Origin: Carya illinoinensis
Taxonomy: Eukaryota; Streptophyta; Magnoliopsida; Fagales; Juglandaceae
Reading direction: 5' to 3'
Length of the DNA stretch: 64,000 nucleotides
NCBI RefSeq assembly: GCF_018687715.1
Contig: NC_056758.1
Span: forward strand, 41,139,467-41,203,466
The notes beneath the pieces are model-generated. The model was given only the letters and a program-made list of their open reading frames with translations. It did not search any database and was not told the origin of the DNA. The position numbers and the translations under genes are program-made. This document shows positions 1 through 14,989 of the stretch, in pieces. Positions within the stretch are counted from its first letter, which is position 1, and every line of letters begins with the position of its first letter.

Positions 1-3707
<3,707 letters not shown>

Positions 3708-5400
3708 TGCAAATGACCTCCTCGAGTTTGATAATCCGAAATGGGCTGAAAGAAGTTAAATGGCTAAATTGTTCTGAAAGCATGTCATTTTTATATACGC
3801 AGAGAGAGAGAAAGTGGTGCTTTAAAAATAATAAAAATAATGTCTAAACAAGGAAAACGACATGTTGAATAGAGACTGTTCATATGTTCGGTACACTAGT
3901 GTTTATATATCCAGTACACTAAACAGCTGGCAATTGAAAAAAATACATGAAAATTATAATCAATGCGCGTATTAATAATCTGCATTTAAACTAATTTTTA
4001 AAAACATACCTTTAATTATAATTGATCCCATCAACTTAACTTAGACGTTACATCCTCAATCATAAAATATATATTTATATTTTAAGTAAACAATATCTTT
4101 TATTAATTAAATTATATTTTTTAAAATTTTATAAATATATCTAAATTCTTATTAATTTATAAATATATTTAAATTCATATTAAATAGATAAGATATAACT
4201 TATTCAATCATTTAAATTCATTACTATCTTGATAACGTCTAAACTCAGCTTAAAACCTCTACCTCACGGCTCACTCGGTTCCCAGCGGTCCAACTCCAGC
4301 ATTCAAGGCACAATGTGACAGGTTGGGTGCCGTACCTCGTATGAAGTCGACGTATCGGGTAAACCAAAGAAGCTGCTACGTTCGTAGAGAAGGCGACCGA
4401 AGGTTGCAACCGACAAGGTACATTTTTATTTTTATTTTTTTTACATTTTTTTATACATTTAAATATTTTTTAAAAATATTATAATATTATTTAAAAATAT
4501 TTTTTTAATAATGATTAAAAATATATATATATAAAATTAAAAAGTACCATCAGTGGTCACTGTATGTGAATAAAACATTATCCGGTAAATGCTTTATTAG
4601 TTGATTGGGTAAAAATCCTTATCTCGAATCTCGAAGGATTTTTTTTAAGGGACAATGCTAGCCCACAAAAGTCATCGATGGGGCCCAATTTTTTTATTTG
4701 TTTAATGAGTAAGTAAGGATTAGGTTATGTGATGGAGACGAGTAGAATTCTTTTATTATAAGTTAAATAAAATATTATTATAAAATAAAATTTTAATATT
4801 ATTTTTATTTTAAAATTTTTAAAAAATTAAATTATTTATTATATTTTATATAAAATATTAAAATAATTGGCTTCTTAAATCCAAACAAACCCTAACTATA
4901 AATTTTTTCAAATTACATACCGAAACTCTAAAGTTTTGCCTAATATAACATCTAGATTCTAATTTAAAGATCGCAGCCTTAGAATTATATTTTTTAAAGA
5001 TTTATCTTAGAATTCACAACCATCTGCGTTCATAATTATAATGTATACTGGTAGGGAAGCCTAGTTGATCATTTCTGTTATGTCGCAAATTTTTAACTAT
5101 AAAAAAGCACAGTTTCGTCTATATTTTTAATATTTTCTCTCTGTTTACAACATATATTATATAGACTATCTATAGAACATTTATAATTATAATACAATCA
5201 TTTCCATCAACCAAGTCACAACTATACAGATATTTTTAAAGTATATATTACAAAAGCGACAATTTTTAAAAGGCGAAAGGGAAGTCTTAAAATAGATATT
5301 TTAAATATTTAATTTACTGTTCCTGGAATGGGATTCACAGAGACCATATTGACTTAATTCTGACGCAATTGCCCATATTTGTTAATTTGCACGCCCAATA
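3708..5400. other. Intergenic, VTE1 upstream region
   Basis: VTE1 promoter and 5' UTR should lie in the first several hundred bases, but no unambiguous TATA box or start site can be fixed. A short GC-richer island at about 4250-4420 stands out from the AT-rich background without a readable ORF. Nothing else is recognised. Confidence 0.5.
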
Positions 5401-5999
5401 GGACCATCCATTAATTTGAAAACAGATTTGTAAATACACATTTTACCTCGTTTTTGTACTCTAATGGGTCTGTCATTGTGCAGTTGATGATTAGCTCTGT
5501 CGTCACGCTGAATGCCACAACTGTTATATATTTGCTATCGTCATATACAACTAAATATACTCAACATCTAAAATTAATTATAAATTTGTTATTTTTTAGT
5601 ATTGACATTTAATATGTTCTGATTATGATGTAAGAATCTATAATTTAAAAATATGGAAGAAAATGTTTACCGTGGCTACGACACAGCCATGTTTGTGTAA
5701 CTGTAACATAGAAAATCTTCATTTTGGTCGTATCCGGTTGCTTTGGTATAGTTTGCGCAAGACAATTAATATAAGTAGGGACAATCTTTCTTTAACTAAA
5801 AAAAATATTTTCAAAATATATAGGAGGTCATCTTGGAACGAGAAAAACATACAAAGAGACAATGCATCAATTTTTTAAAACAGATTTATGAATATAGATT
5901 TTACCTGACCTCCATGTTCTAGAAGATCTATGGTTGTCCAATTCATTATTTGTTATATTGTGGACCCAAAAGTAATAATTGCTATAGATGTACTATTGG

Positions 6000-6245
6000 T
6001 AGTGATAGGTTTATTATCTTATTACTATCTATTTACTACTTAAGTGTATTACAATTTTTTTTTTATTTCATTTTCTTTTAAATATTTTTTTAACATTCTT
6101 AATTACTAAGAAAAAATTAAAAAAATATATATATAATTTTACTAGTACTCACTTCCTTAATCATTAAGTAAAATAAAAAATTAAAAAAATCAAATATAAA
6201 AAGAGTAGTAAATGGATTGTAATGAAGTAGTAAGTATATCATTTT
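6000..6245. mobile_element. Probable MITE
   Basis: Imperfect inverted ends are rich in TTACTA/TAGTAA (left TTATTACTATCTATTTACTA, right side its complement-like TAGTAAATGGATTGTAATGA). The interior is an AT-rich region. It accounts for the extra 250 bp of the second duplication copy. Similar ends occur at about 62848-63075. Exact termini and target duplication are not resolved. Confidence 0.45.
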
Positions 6246-6982
6246 CCTACTTCCATATGCGCTCGATATATAAAATTAATGAGAAGATTATTGTGACGTC
6301 TCCAAATTCCGTTTGGGATCAGACGGACATTTGAAGTGTCGAGACATACAACACAAGGTTACCTGCCCCCGTTCATGACATATAAGATGCAATGTTCCTA
6401 ACATACATCTAACAATATGCAATATTCGCAGCGGATAAATTTTTTCTTTAGCAATACTATGCACCAAATTGAAAATATCCCAAATGCTTAAAACATACTT
6501 CATACATAAAAATCCATTGAACAACTAAGATCACAATACTAATTCAAAATGGTTATGATCCAAAAAGTACTAGAGATACAACTCCATCGTACAAGTAGTA
6601 ATTTACGTTAACTATTATATTAACATTGATGTTACACCGTCGTTTAGTCAACTGTGTCTAATTAGTCAGCTCCTGATCCTCATTCAGATCATGTAACAAA
6701 ATCTACCATTCAGGAGGAATGGTAGTTGGGACTACCACAATGAAATTTGATTACAAATATCAATAAATTAACAAAAACTTCCACACAGGCTAATGATGCA
6801 TGGATGACAGTAAAAGCATGAATGTACAATCAAATTCATAAGTAATTAAAGCATAACTTGACGTATAACATAACATAATTGATATAACTTAAATTGAAAC
6901 GTAAACTGAACTTGACTTGACATGAACTTGATTTGAAACTTGTCTTAACATGAACTTGTTCTAAAACTTGACTTGACATGAA

Positions 6983-7573
6983 AAATACATACTCCACAGT
7001 TGTTGTGGCCCCATGTATTCTACACATCACAATGCAGTTAAATACATACTCCACAGTTGTTGTGGCCCCATGTATTCTACGTGTAAATACATACTCCACA
7101 GTTGTTGTGGCTTCATGTATTCTACACATCACAATGTAGTTAAATACATACTCCACAGTTGTTATTGTTCCATGTATTCTATGTGTAAATACATACTCCA
7201 TAGTTGTTGTGGCCCCATGTATTCTACACGTCATAATGCAGTTAAATACATACTCCACAGTTGTTGTGGCCCCATGTATTCTACGCGTCACAATGCAGTT
7301 AAATACATACTTCACAGTTGTTGTGGCGCCATGTATTCTACGTGTCACAATGCAGTTAAATACGTACTCCACGGTTGTTATTATCCCATGTATTCTATGT
7401 GTAAATACATACTCCATAGTTGTTGTGGCCCCATGTATTCTACACGTCATAATGCAGTTAAATACATACTCCACAGTTGTTGTGACCCCATGTATTCTAC
7501 GCGTCACAATGCAGTTAAATACATACTCCACAGTTGTTGTGGCGCCATGTATTCTACGTGTCACAATTGTTGT
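6983..7573. repeat. Minisatellite, 57/45-bp units with 216-bp higher-order repeat
   Basis: Eleven units begin AAATACATACTCCACAGTTG. Unit lengths in order are 57, 45, 57, 45, 57, 57, 57, 45, 57, 57, 57; the short form lacks the 12-bp tail CACAATGCAGTT. Units 4-7 (7142-7357, 216 bp) and 8-11 (7358-7573) share position-specific variants (GTTGTTATT in the first, CCATAGTTG and TCATAATG in the second, GCGCCATG in the fourth). A block of four units was therefore duplicated as a whole. Both unit lengths are multiples of three, which keeps long spurious ORFs open on both strands. Confidence 0.92.
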
Positions 7574-9199
7574 GTCTCACGTAGTGTATACGTTACAATT
7601 GTTGTGACCCCATACTTCATGTGCCACAGTTGTTGTGAACCCTACGAAACTGAATGTAACTCAAGATGAAATGGGACTGGAATACGAAAGGACTGAAACC
7701 CTGATGTAACATAACATGACTTGAACATAACTTGAAATACATGACCAACTTGAAATAGAAACATTTCGTAACATGACATAACATATAATAGACAACATAT
7801 TTAACATGACATATTTGCAACAGTGAATATTACATGACTTGACATACATGTAATAGATGGCATACTTAGCATGACGTACTTGTAATGTACAGCAATACAT
7901 GACAAAATATATTATGTAATAGATAAAAACTGATGACGGAATAAATTATGTATAACAGATAATTACGTGATAACTTGGCATGGCATGACATATATGATAA
8001 CACACATACATATACTATAGTTTCTTTACTTAGCACACATATACAGTAGACTCCTAGTAAGTTGAAAGCTAACTTACCTCAATCTCCGCATTTCTTATAA
8101 AACCTCAAGCGCGATCACGAGGAACTGTAATTAGTGATTCTAAAAGTTAGCACTAAATCACTAATAATTTGAAATATGAAAAATACTAACTTAAAGAGTT
8201 TACTCTCTACATGTAGGAAAATGACCGTTTTATCCATAACTTAAGGATTTTGCATACTAATTTCAAAAGTCACCAAAATTTAGATGCCTCATGTAAATTT
8301 TATACTCAACTCAAATATCAATTTAGAAAAATTTAAAACTAATCACAACTATTAAAACTCTATAGGGCCGAAATTCTTATATGCTATTTACATTGATTTT
8401 TGTTTCTAACTTATTTTGATTAACATTTTGATCTATGACTTATAAAGATGTGATCTTCAAACCAAACCCTCACATGGTTTAAAACGATGTTCTAAAACAT
8501 ATATAAGTTTCTAATTCAAGATCACATGGTTAAACATTAACCAAAACATAAATTGAGCCAATAATATCCATACTTTGATCTATCTGAATATCTATTTGCA
8601 TAAAATTTCATATCTTTGAAACTAATATCAAATATCTGCAAAATAATAATATAACATGTATATAAGATGCTTAGGATCCTCCAATAAAATTATCAAAGTT
8701 ATTGGAATAGGTTTATACCACCAAAAAGTTAAACTTTCTCAAAACAGAAACTGTTTTTCCTCTTCCAGTTTCTAAGTTTCTAAATTTAAGAAAATCTTTC
8801 ATCACAACCTTTAATCATGCAAAAATTCTCAACCAATAATCATATACATATATTAACAATACTCCATAAAAATTTCAGACCAATATCTATCCCTTAGCTT
8901 GGTCAAAAACTCCAAACTATAACATATTCTCCAGTTTATCTCCCAGAATGACCTTTTTATAGTTTACACAATATTTTACTAACCAAATGATTTTTCAAAT
9001 GGGACAAATAAGATATCCACGTAAACTAGACTAAAAAAGAAACAACTTATATGAAGGAGATTTTATGATAAAACACTTACAAAAGTTTCGAAATGGATGT
9101 ACAAAAGAACTCCTAAAAGCTGTCCGAGAGAAAGTGTTTGGTATTCTTTTAATGGAAAGTGTAAATGAAGATAATTTCGTGGGGGGTGGCTGGAGATAC

Positions 9200-9430
9200 T
9201 TATGGATGTGATATGGAAGAGATGAGGCTAGAGTGAGAGTTGAGTGTAGGTCTCTCTTATCTAGAGTAAGAGTTAAGTGTAGGACTCTCTTACCCGATAA
9301 TATTTACAAAAATCATCTCAAGATATTTTTTACCTAATAATATCCATAAAATTAGCTTGAGATATTTTTATCCAATAATATCCACAAAATTAACTTAAGA
9401 TATTTTTATCAAATAATATCCACAATTTTG
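9200..9430. repeat. Short tandem duplications inside the solo LTR
   Basis: A block of about 40 bp containing AGTTGAGTGTAGG / AGTTAAGTGTAGG is duplicated at about 9222-9295. It is followed by three copies of an about 40-bp AT-rich unit with AATAATATCCA and GATATTTTTA. Confidence 0.7.
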
Positions 9431-9900
9431 AACCGACGTTTCGTCCGAAAATATGAAAAAGTGTTATTGTGCCATAAGACATTAAATGACCCTCCGAGTC
9501 TAATGGCACAAACCATAATACATTTTGACACTTCTAACTATCTCCAATAATCAAAAACACACTTATAATACTATAGTAAATAATAACACTAACTATATAG
9601 TTAGACTAAAACCTATACGATTAATGGATTCGTGAAAACTTATGGAGTTTTCACGAGATTCCTAAAGCTAATAGAAATTTCACAATTGAATTTCTAACGG
9701 GCTGTTACAATTATCATTTGTTAATACTAACACTTAATATGTTTTAATCATGATGTAAAAATCTATAAATTGAGAATGTGAAACAAAAAAAATGTATACC
9801 TTAGTTGTGAGATAGTCATATTCTTGCAACTGTAGAATAGAAATTTCTCGTTGTACTCGTATCCAATTACTTTATTACAATTTGGGCAAGACATGTAGAG

Positions 9901-12360
9901 AAGCTATGCTTAGATTGTGTTTCTATTTGAATTTTGTTACTTCGAGATATTTTCAACTTAGCATATATTTCTCTTTTCTTTCACCGAATTTTTTCATTTC
10001 TCTCCTCCGACTGAGCAGTATACCAATCTCTTTTTACTACCTTTTTCCCATACTCTTCAATATTTATTTGTATAGAAAGTTAGATAAAAGTTAATGAAGA
10101 TGATATTTATGATACTTCATTGTAATTTTTTAGCTAATAATATCATCTTACTAGTTGGCATTTCTTATGGAAAATTAAGAATTTTGCACTAATTTTAAAG
10201 GCTAATCTAAAAAATAAATAGCAGTGTATCAAACATATAGATATACATGTATATATATATTTTATATCCAAGGCATAAGAAAGAAACATTTAATTCAGAA
10301 AAATTCTTACAGATTATATTAAATTAACTAATATAGCATTAAATGATTTCTAAAAATAATTTTAAATTCACACATAAGAAATAACGAATAGTTATAATCA
10401 GTAATCATATTCACATGTTTGTTAAATATGAGATGTGAATAAATAGAATAAATATTATAAAATGAGTACAATAAGCATTCTTTATATCAGCAAGCGAGGA
10501 ACGTACCAGAAGGTTAATGACAAATAGAAGAACTATCGAAGTACATGAAATTAACAAGAAGTGGAATGAGGAAGAGTGAAATAAAAACACAAGCAACAGA
10601 CCTGTTAAAACAAAACATTAAAAAAACATAACACAATAGTTGCATAATTATATTTATTAAATAAGACTATATTAACATATTAAGAATAATAACAGATGCA
10701 GTAAATAAAATGAATATTTAAAAAATCAGAAATTAAAGATAATACTATACTGCAAGAGATGATTTTTTTTTATTAATACTGTTATTAATAATAATAATGA
10801 TATTATTATTAAGAACACAGGTGTGCCTCTTGACAAATCTGAATTTTTTTACAAATTTCCTTATTTAGATCTACATGTTTTACAGATTTTTTTCATAATC
10901 TTTACAAACTTCAATAGATCTAGATATTTTAGTTTAGATCTGAAAAGTTTTACTTTACATCTGTTGATGCACATGAGTAATTTTTTTTTTTTTTAAAGTT
11001 AATTGTTTAGATCTACAAATTTTACCCTCTATTTTGATAAAGTAAAGTTTCATTCTACATAAATTGTTCTCAGTTATACCATTAAGAACACGGATGTGCC
11101 TCACAGAAACCTGGTTTTTTTTTCCCAAATTTCCTTATTTAAATTTACATGTTTTACCCTTTTTTCGTATTTTCTTTAATTTCGTGTATATCAATATGTT
11201 GTTTTAGTGATTTTGTAGAAATTTTGAAACCTTACAAATCTTCAGCTTCAAGAGGGTGTTTTTTCAATTTGTTCCTTTCTCTAGAATCTTCTTAAATGAT
11301 TTATATTATAAATTTATATATTTATTTTTTAGATGTAAATATTGGGTTCGAAAATGTTGAGATTGGAAGTTCTTGGTGACTACTCTATTTAGACGTAAAT
11401 TTTTATTTTTTATTTTTATTTTTTGTGTATCTGTAATTTTTACTTCTTTTGCCCTGCATATATCTATTCTATTATGAATTTGAGTAATTATTTTTTAGAT
11501 GTAACTATTGGGTCTACTTTTTTTTTTTTTTTTAATATATATTTTCAAATGTTTCTATTGTTTGGCTTTGTGATTTATTTCATATATTTGTATGACTCTA
11601 TAATTTTTTCTACATATAAGTACTGCATGTAAAGACATTATCTAATAAACAATCAAAAATATTTATCCTCAAAAGAACAAGAAGAAGAAACCATACTAGA
11701 CGATGCCAAGATTGAGAAGCAGAGAATAAAGTTTTCAGGAATTGAAAGATGTCGTGAGCATTTAAACAAATAGATAAACTGTAAATTGAAGAGGATGAAA
11801 ATATGTATGGTAAAGCAGTGAGTAAAATATTTTGGATGAAAAAACGGCACAATAAGGATGAAAAATAGAAAGACCAAAAACTTTGTCGGCAAACAGAAGA
11901 AGAAGAGAGAACAAGTGGGAGATAGCCGGGAAAACAACGGCCTTTTTGGAAAGTAATGTATTTTCAACTCTAGACAGTCGGTTATGCGAATAATGTAACA
12001 AAAACAAAGGTAAAAGCATAAATATGTGAATAAAATGTAGGGATAAAAATGGAAACAAAAAATGATCAGAATTTACTATTCATTAAAATGACAGACAAAA
12101 ACGTAAAAACACGAATGAAACAAAACAAACTTAGGGATAAATGGAAAAGTCTATGTGCAGTCTATGTGTGCAGTCGGCACACAAACGCCTGACAGCTTGG
12201 TCCCACTTTTTTTTATTTTTTAACTCTCACCTTCTCTCTCATTCTTTTACCCAGCAGATAACTTGCTCTTTCTCTCATCCATCTCTTTATCTTTGTTCTG
12301 CACTTTGTTGGTGGACCTTAGTCCAAACTTTCCGCATATTTCAAAGAAACAAAGTCACTC
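9901..12360. other. Intergenic AT-rich DNA with a diverged direct repeat
   Basis: No gene is recognised. Two copies of a segment starting AAGAACACAGGTGTGCCTC (about 10812) and AAGAACACGGATGTGCCTC (about 11085) continue through CAAATTTCCTTATTTA and TACATGTTTTAC, giving a direct repeat about 273 bp apart. The long minus-strand ORFs near 11653-12058 are Phe/Leu-rich translations of AT-rich DNA and are not credible genes. Confidence 0.5.
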
Positions 12361-12363
12361 CCA

Positions 12364-12622
12364 AAAAGTTCTGTATGCTCTTCGCCGAACACCATTTTCT
12401 CAGTGAATTTAGCCGACCCAAATTCTGAAACTTCTAGAGAGTTGAAGGAGATTACTTGGGATATTATGATTGAAGCATGGAAATCAAACTTGACAAATTA
12501 TTTTCCTATGCTCAAGAAGATCGACTCCAAAGGCATTAGGTAGCGCTTGATAGTTCATTTGGAAAAGCTAATAGAACTCTTTGACTGCATGATCAGCCAG
12601 AAGTTGCAGTTGAGAAAAATGC
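12364..12622 (+). pseudogene. Cytochrome P450 fragment, CYP76-like
   Basis: One plus-strand frame reads SSPNTIFSVNLADPNSETSR, then ELKEITWDIMIEAWKSNLTN, YFPMLKKIDSKGIR, a TAG stop, and RLIVHLEKLIELFDCMISQK. This matches the segment of CYP76-family P450s around the F/G helices, where intact proteins read NTIFS, LADPNS, DYFPLLRKIDPQGIRRR and ELFDRMI. Intact P450s are about 500 residues; only about 85 are present. There is no heme-binding loop, no I helix, no N-terminal anchor, and an in-frame stop replaces an Arg codon. The fragment is flanked by AT-rich repeats and has no neighbouring P450 exon in the window. I infer a dead fragment from a rearranged P450 copy. Confidence 0.75.
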
Positions 12623-12797
12623 CTTTTGTTTTTTTTTTAATAAGAAAAATGCCTATAACTATTTGAGCCTATGTTCTTCTTGGGGGAGTGGGGTATTGGT
12701 CTTGAAACTTGATCATAGCCAACTCAAAAGATGACTTTTGATCGCATGTTCTTCTTTGGAGGCTCCCATGGCCGACTCAAACTTAAGAGAGAAAAAG

Positions 12798-12800
<3 letters not shown>

Positions 12801-12829
<29 letters not shown>
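12801..12829. repeat. (AG)n microsatellite
   Basis: About 14 AG dinucleotides lie in intergenic DNA downstream of the P450 fragment. Confidence 0.95.
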
Positions 12830-12831
<2 letters not shown>

Positions 12832-13166
12832 TTAAAAAGAAAATAAAAGAAGTAAACGAGAGACGAGTTACACATGAAGCCAAACTTTGTTCCTCTCGTA
12901 AAAAGTTCATTTTTATATATTTTTTTATTCCTCTTGTACATCTGTTTACATCCTGCTTGTATACGCTGACTGCACCTAGCAGTTTTAGGGATAAAAAGGT
13001 AAACAAATAAAAAAGAAAGGCAAAATTGTAAAAACATGAATAGAAGATAACAAAACTAAGGGATAGGAAGGGAAAACAAATAGAAAAATAAGGACAAAAT
13101 TGGAAAAAAAAGTTATACAACACCTGCTTGCTTATTGGCTCTTAAGTAAAATAAAGATGAGCTTTG

Positions 13167-13343
13167 TTATTCATAAGCTCTACACACCACACTTTTTTTT
13201 ATTTTTTTAAAATTTTGTTGGTTTTATTCTTCTTAAAATAATTAAATTATTCTACTCATTATCCATATACCACATATTTAGTAAGAGAAAAAATTGAAAA
13301 AATATAAAAAGAGTGGTGTATAGTATATGAGACTTATGAATAA
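13167..13343. mobile_element. MITE with 11-bp perfect terminal inverted repeat
   Basis: TTATTCATAAG at 13167-13177 is the exact complement of CTTATGAATAA at 13333-13343, and the symmetry continues imperfectly inward (CACACCAC versus GTGGTGTA). Length is 177 bp, with an AT-rich core. The target duplication is not certain. Confidence 0.65.
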
Positions 13344-13460
13344 AATTTTTCTATAAAGATACATATAGGAGTTTGAATACAAAGCACGTGTGTTCAAATG
13401 AATGTATTGTTGCATTTTTCATAATGTAATATATAAGTTTCAAAATATATATATTATAAT

Positions 13461-13640
13461 TGAGTAATATTACATATAATTATTGAGTGTACAAGTGTTG
13501 TGAAGTCGTTTTAAAAAATATAGAATTTACGAATAAAAAATTAATTTTTTTCATATAGATTCGTATTTATTTATTTATTTTTAAAGTAATTATTCGACAC
13601 TTGCACATTCATGATTACAATTATTATTTCTCATTGTAAT
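13461..13640. mobile_element. MITE-like inverted repeat
   Basis: GAGTGTACAAGTGTTG at 13485-13500 is mirrored by CGACACTTGCACATTC at 13595-13610. The surrounding arms (AATTATTGAG / ATGATTACAATTATT) extend the imperfect inverted repeat over about 180 bp. Confidence 0.5.
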
Positions 13641-13834
13641 TAATAATTAAAATTGATAATCATAAAAAAATTGTTATCATAATAACAATTAAACAATGTG
13701 AAAGTATTTTAGAGTTTTGTAAATTATAAAAAATAATTATTAATCACGTGGTAGCAATACTGGCAAACAATATAGGTGGGTGAATTAAAACATGATTTCT
13801 AAAACAGTTAATTTGAGAGGTATATATGAAAAAA

Positions 13835-14011
13835 GCTACACAATATCTTACTATTCACACAATTTTTATATAATACTTTTTTTTAAAATTTTTTTTCTTT
13901 TATCAAATGTTTAATATATTGATAATGAATAGGAAAATTCAATTAGTTTAAGAAAAATAAAATTAATTAAAAAATTTAAAAAATACTGTGGAGATTGAGA
14001 AATTATGTAGC
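13835..14011. mobile_element. MITE-like inverted repeat
   Basis: GCTACACAAT at 13835 is mirrored by ATTATGTAGC ending at 14011, around an AT-rich core of about 155 bp. It is the third MITE-type element in less than 1 kb. Confidence 0.5.
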
Positions 14012-14329
14012 ATTACTTGGCATATATATAGGTATTGTAAATTTTAGTGTTAATTAACTGCAAACATGTATTTGTTTCATATGTAATTAGGCTGTCGAGA
14101 AGATAGTTAACTTGTTTTAAGAAGATATAACTATTTTTTGTTCATAAAATTGATATTTCCAACTCATGTCTAGTTTTTCTTTATTGTGAGGGTCGTGTCT
14201 ATATCTACATTTTTTTTTTCTAAATATGAAAAAGAAATTGAAAATTAAAATGTTTTGAACTAAACTAATGAAAATGTAAAATAGAACGTAACAATAATAT
14301 AACATAATTTGAACCACACGTTTTATGTA

Positions 14330-14620
14330 AATGTTAATGGATAGAAAAATTATTAGATGATTTTATTTATAAATAACTTATACCATATGATGGTATTCTT
14401 AAAAAAATCACATAGAAACATAATGGAGTCATATAACTTGTACCATATGATGGAGTCATATGAAATATAAAAATAATATTTACAATCGTGAAGTGTACAT
14501 TCTATTACGATATATAGTATTACTCTATAAAATAATATATATTTTTTAATACGGACTCTATAAAATAACTTATACCATGTGATGGAGTCATATAAAACTT
14601 CAATTTCAAGTGAATTGAAC
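14330..14620. repeat. Dispersed short repeat CTTATACCATATGATGG
   Basis: Near-identical copies of TACCATATGATGG and ATGGAGTCATAT recur three times, separated by AT-rich spacers. No coding sequence is seen. Confidence 0.6.
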
Positions 14621-14900
14621 TTTTATCTTAATCTCCAATTAACATAAAAAACTTTGAAAACAGTTTAAAACATTTTTTTGTAGATAAAATGTTTCTCTAG
14701 ATCTAATTCGAACGCCACCTCATAATTTTATTTTACAACTCAGTTAACAATAATAGTATGCCTAATTTTGGAATTTTTGTTAAGAGTTTCGCCTCACCAG
14801 TATTTGTATAATTTACGATTAGCTTTTATGTTTTTAAGTTTTGATACAATCAATGTTTCTTTGAATCGTTATGAAAGCAAAAGTAATTGAAAGGAAAAGC

Positions 14901-14981
14901 GTCGACAGCAGGATTCGAACCTGCGCAGGCATAGCCCAACAGATTTCGAGTCTGTCTCCTTAACCACTCGGACATATCGAC
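14901..14981 (-). tRNA. tRNA-Ser (anticodon CGA)
   Basis: The minus strand reads GTCGATA at the 5' end and TGTCGAC at the 3' end, pairing as a 7-bp acceptor stem with one G-U. The A box region is GTCCGAGTGGTTAAGG, as in tRNA-Ser, and the B box is GGTTCGAATCC. The anticodon arm is ACAGA / CTCGAAA / TCTGT, so the anticodon is CGA (reads UCG). A long variable arm (GGGCTATGCCT region) fits class II tRNA-Ser. There is no intron. A run of four T just past the 3' end can serve as the Pol III terminator. Confidence 0.96.
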
Positions 14982-14989
14982 GGTTCACA

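Larger units (their letters stand above)
6292..9709 (-). mobile_element. Solo LTR of a Ty3/gypsy-type element (3.4 kb)
   Basis: Bounded by TGTGACGTC at 6292 and GGGCTGTTACA ending at 9709, the element has TG...CA ends on either strand. It is flanked by a perfect 5-bp target duplication ATTAT (6287-6291 and 9710-9714). Read on the minus strand it starts TGTAACAGCCCG and contains a GAG|GTAAG-like donor around 8080. The complete LTR at 29839-32421 has the same layout (TGTAATACCC start, internal GAGGTAAGTAG, TGTGACA end). I find no gag or pol, PBS or second LTR, so an LTR left after unequal recombination is the best reading. A non-autonomous element of unknown type is the alternative. It contains a minisatellite and smaller tandem duplications at 9200-9430. 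Confidence 0.7.
5418..9900. repeat. Old tandem duplication, second copy interrupted
   Basis: The sequence from about 5418 (AACAGATTT, then ATTTTACCT) recurs in diverged form from about 5877. The later part of the first copy (about 5580-5780, with an AATATGTTCTGATTATGATG motif) recurs at about 9720-9900, beyond the solo LTR. The second copy is therefore split into 5877-6291 and 9710-9900 by a MITE-like insert (about 6000-6245) and the 3.4 kb LTR. Identity is moderate, so the duplication is old. No coding potential is seen. Confidence 0.6.

Noticed and set aside
6983..7573. Possible CRISPR array
   Set aside because: Units are contiguous tandem copies without unique spacers, in a eukaryotic nuclear genome.
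6836..7669. Long repetitive ORFs on both strands (up to 242 aa)
   Set aside because: They exist only because the minisatellite units are multiples of three; both strands are open and there is no domain or codon signal.
11610..12058. Phe/Leu-rich minus-strand ORFs resembling membrane proteins
   Set aside because: AT-rich DNA read on the A-rich strand's complement gives such hydrophobic translations by chance; no conserved motif.
12141..12428. 95-aa plus-strand ORF
   Set aside because: It ends in the wrong frame across the P450 fragment; the neighbouring frame carries the real similarity.
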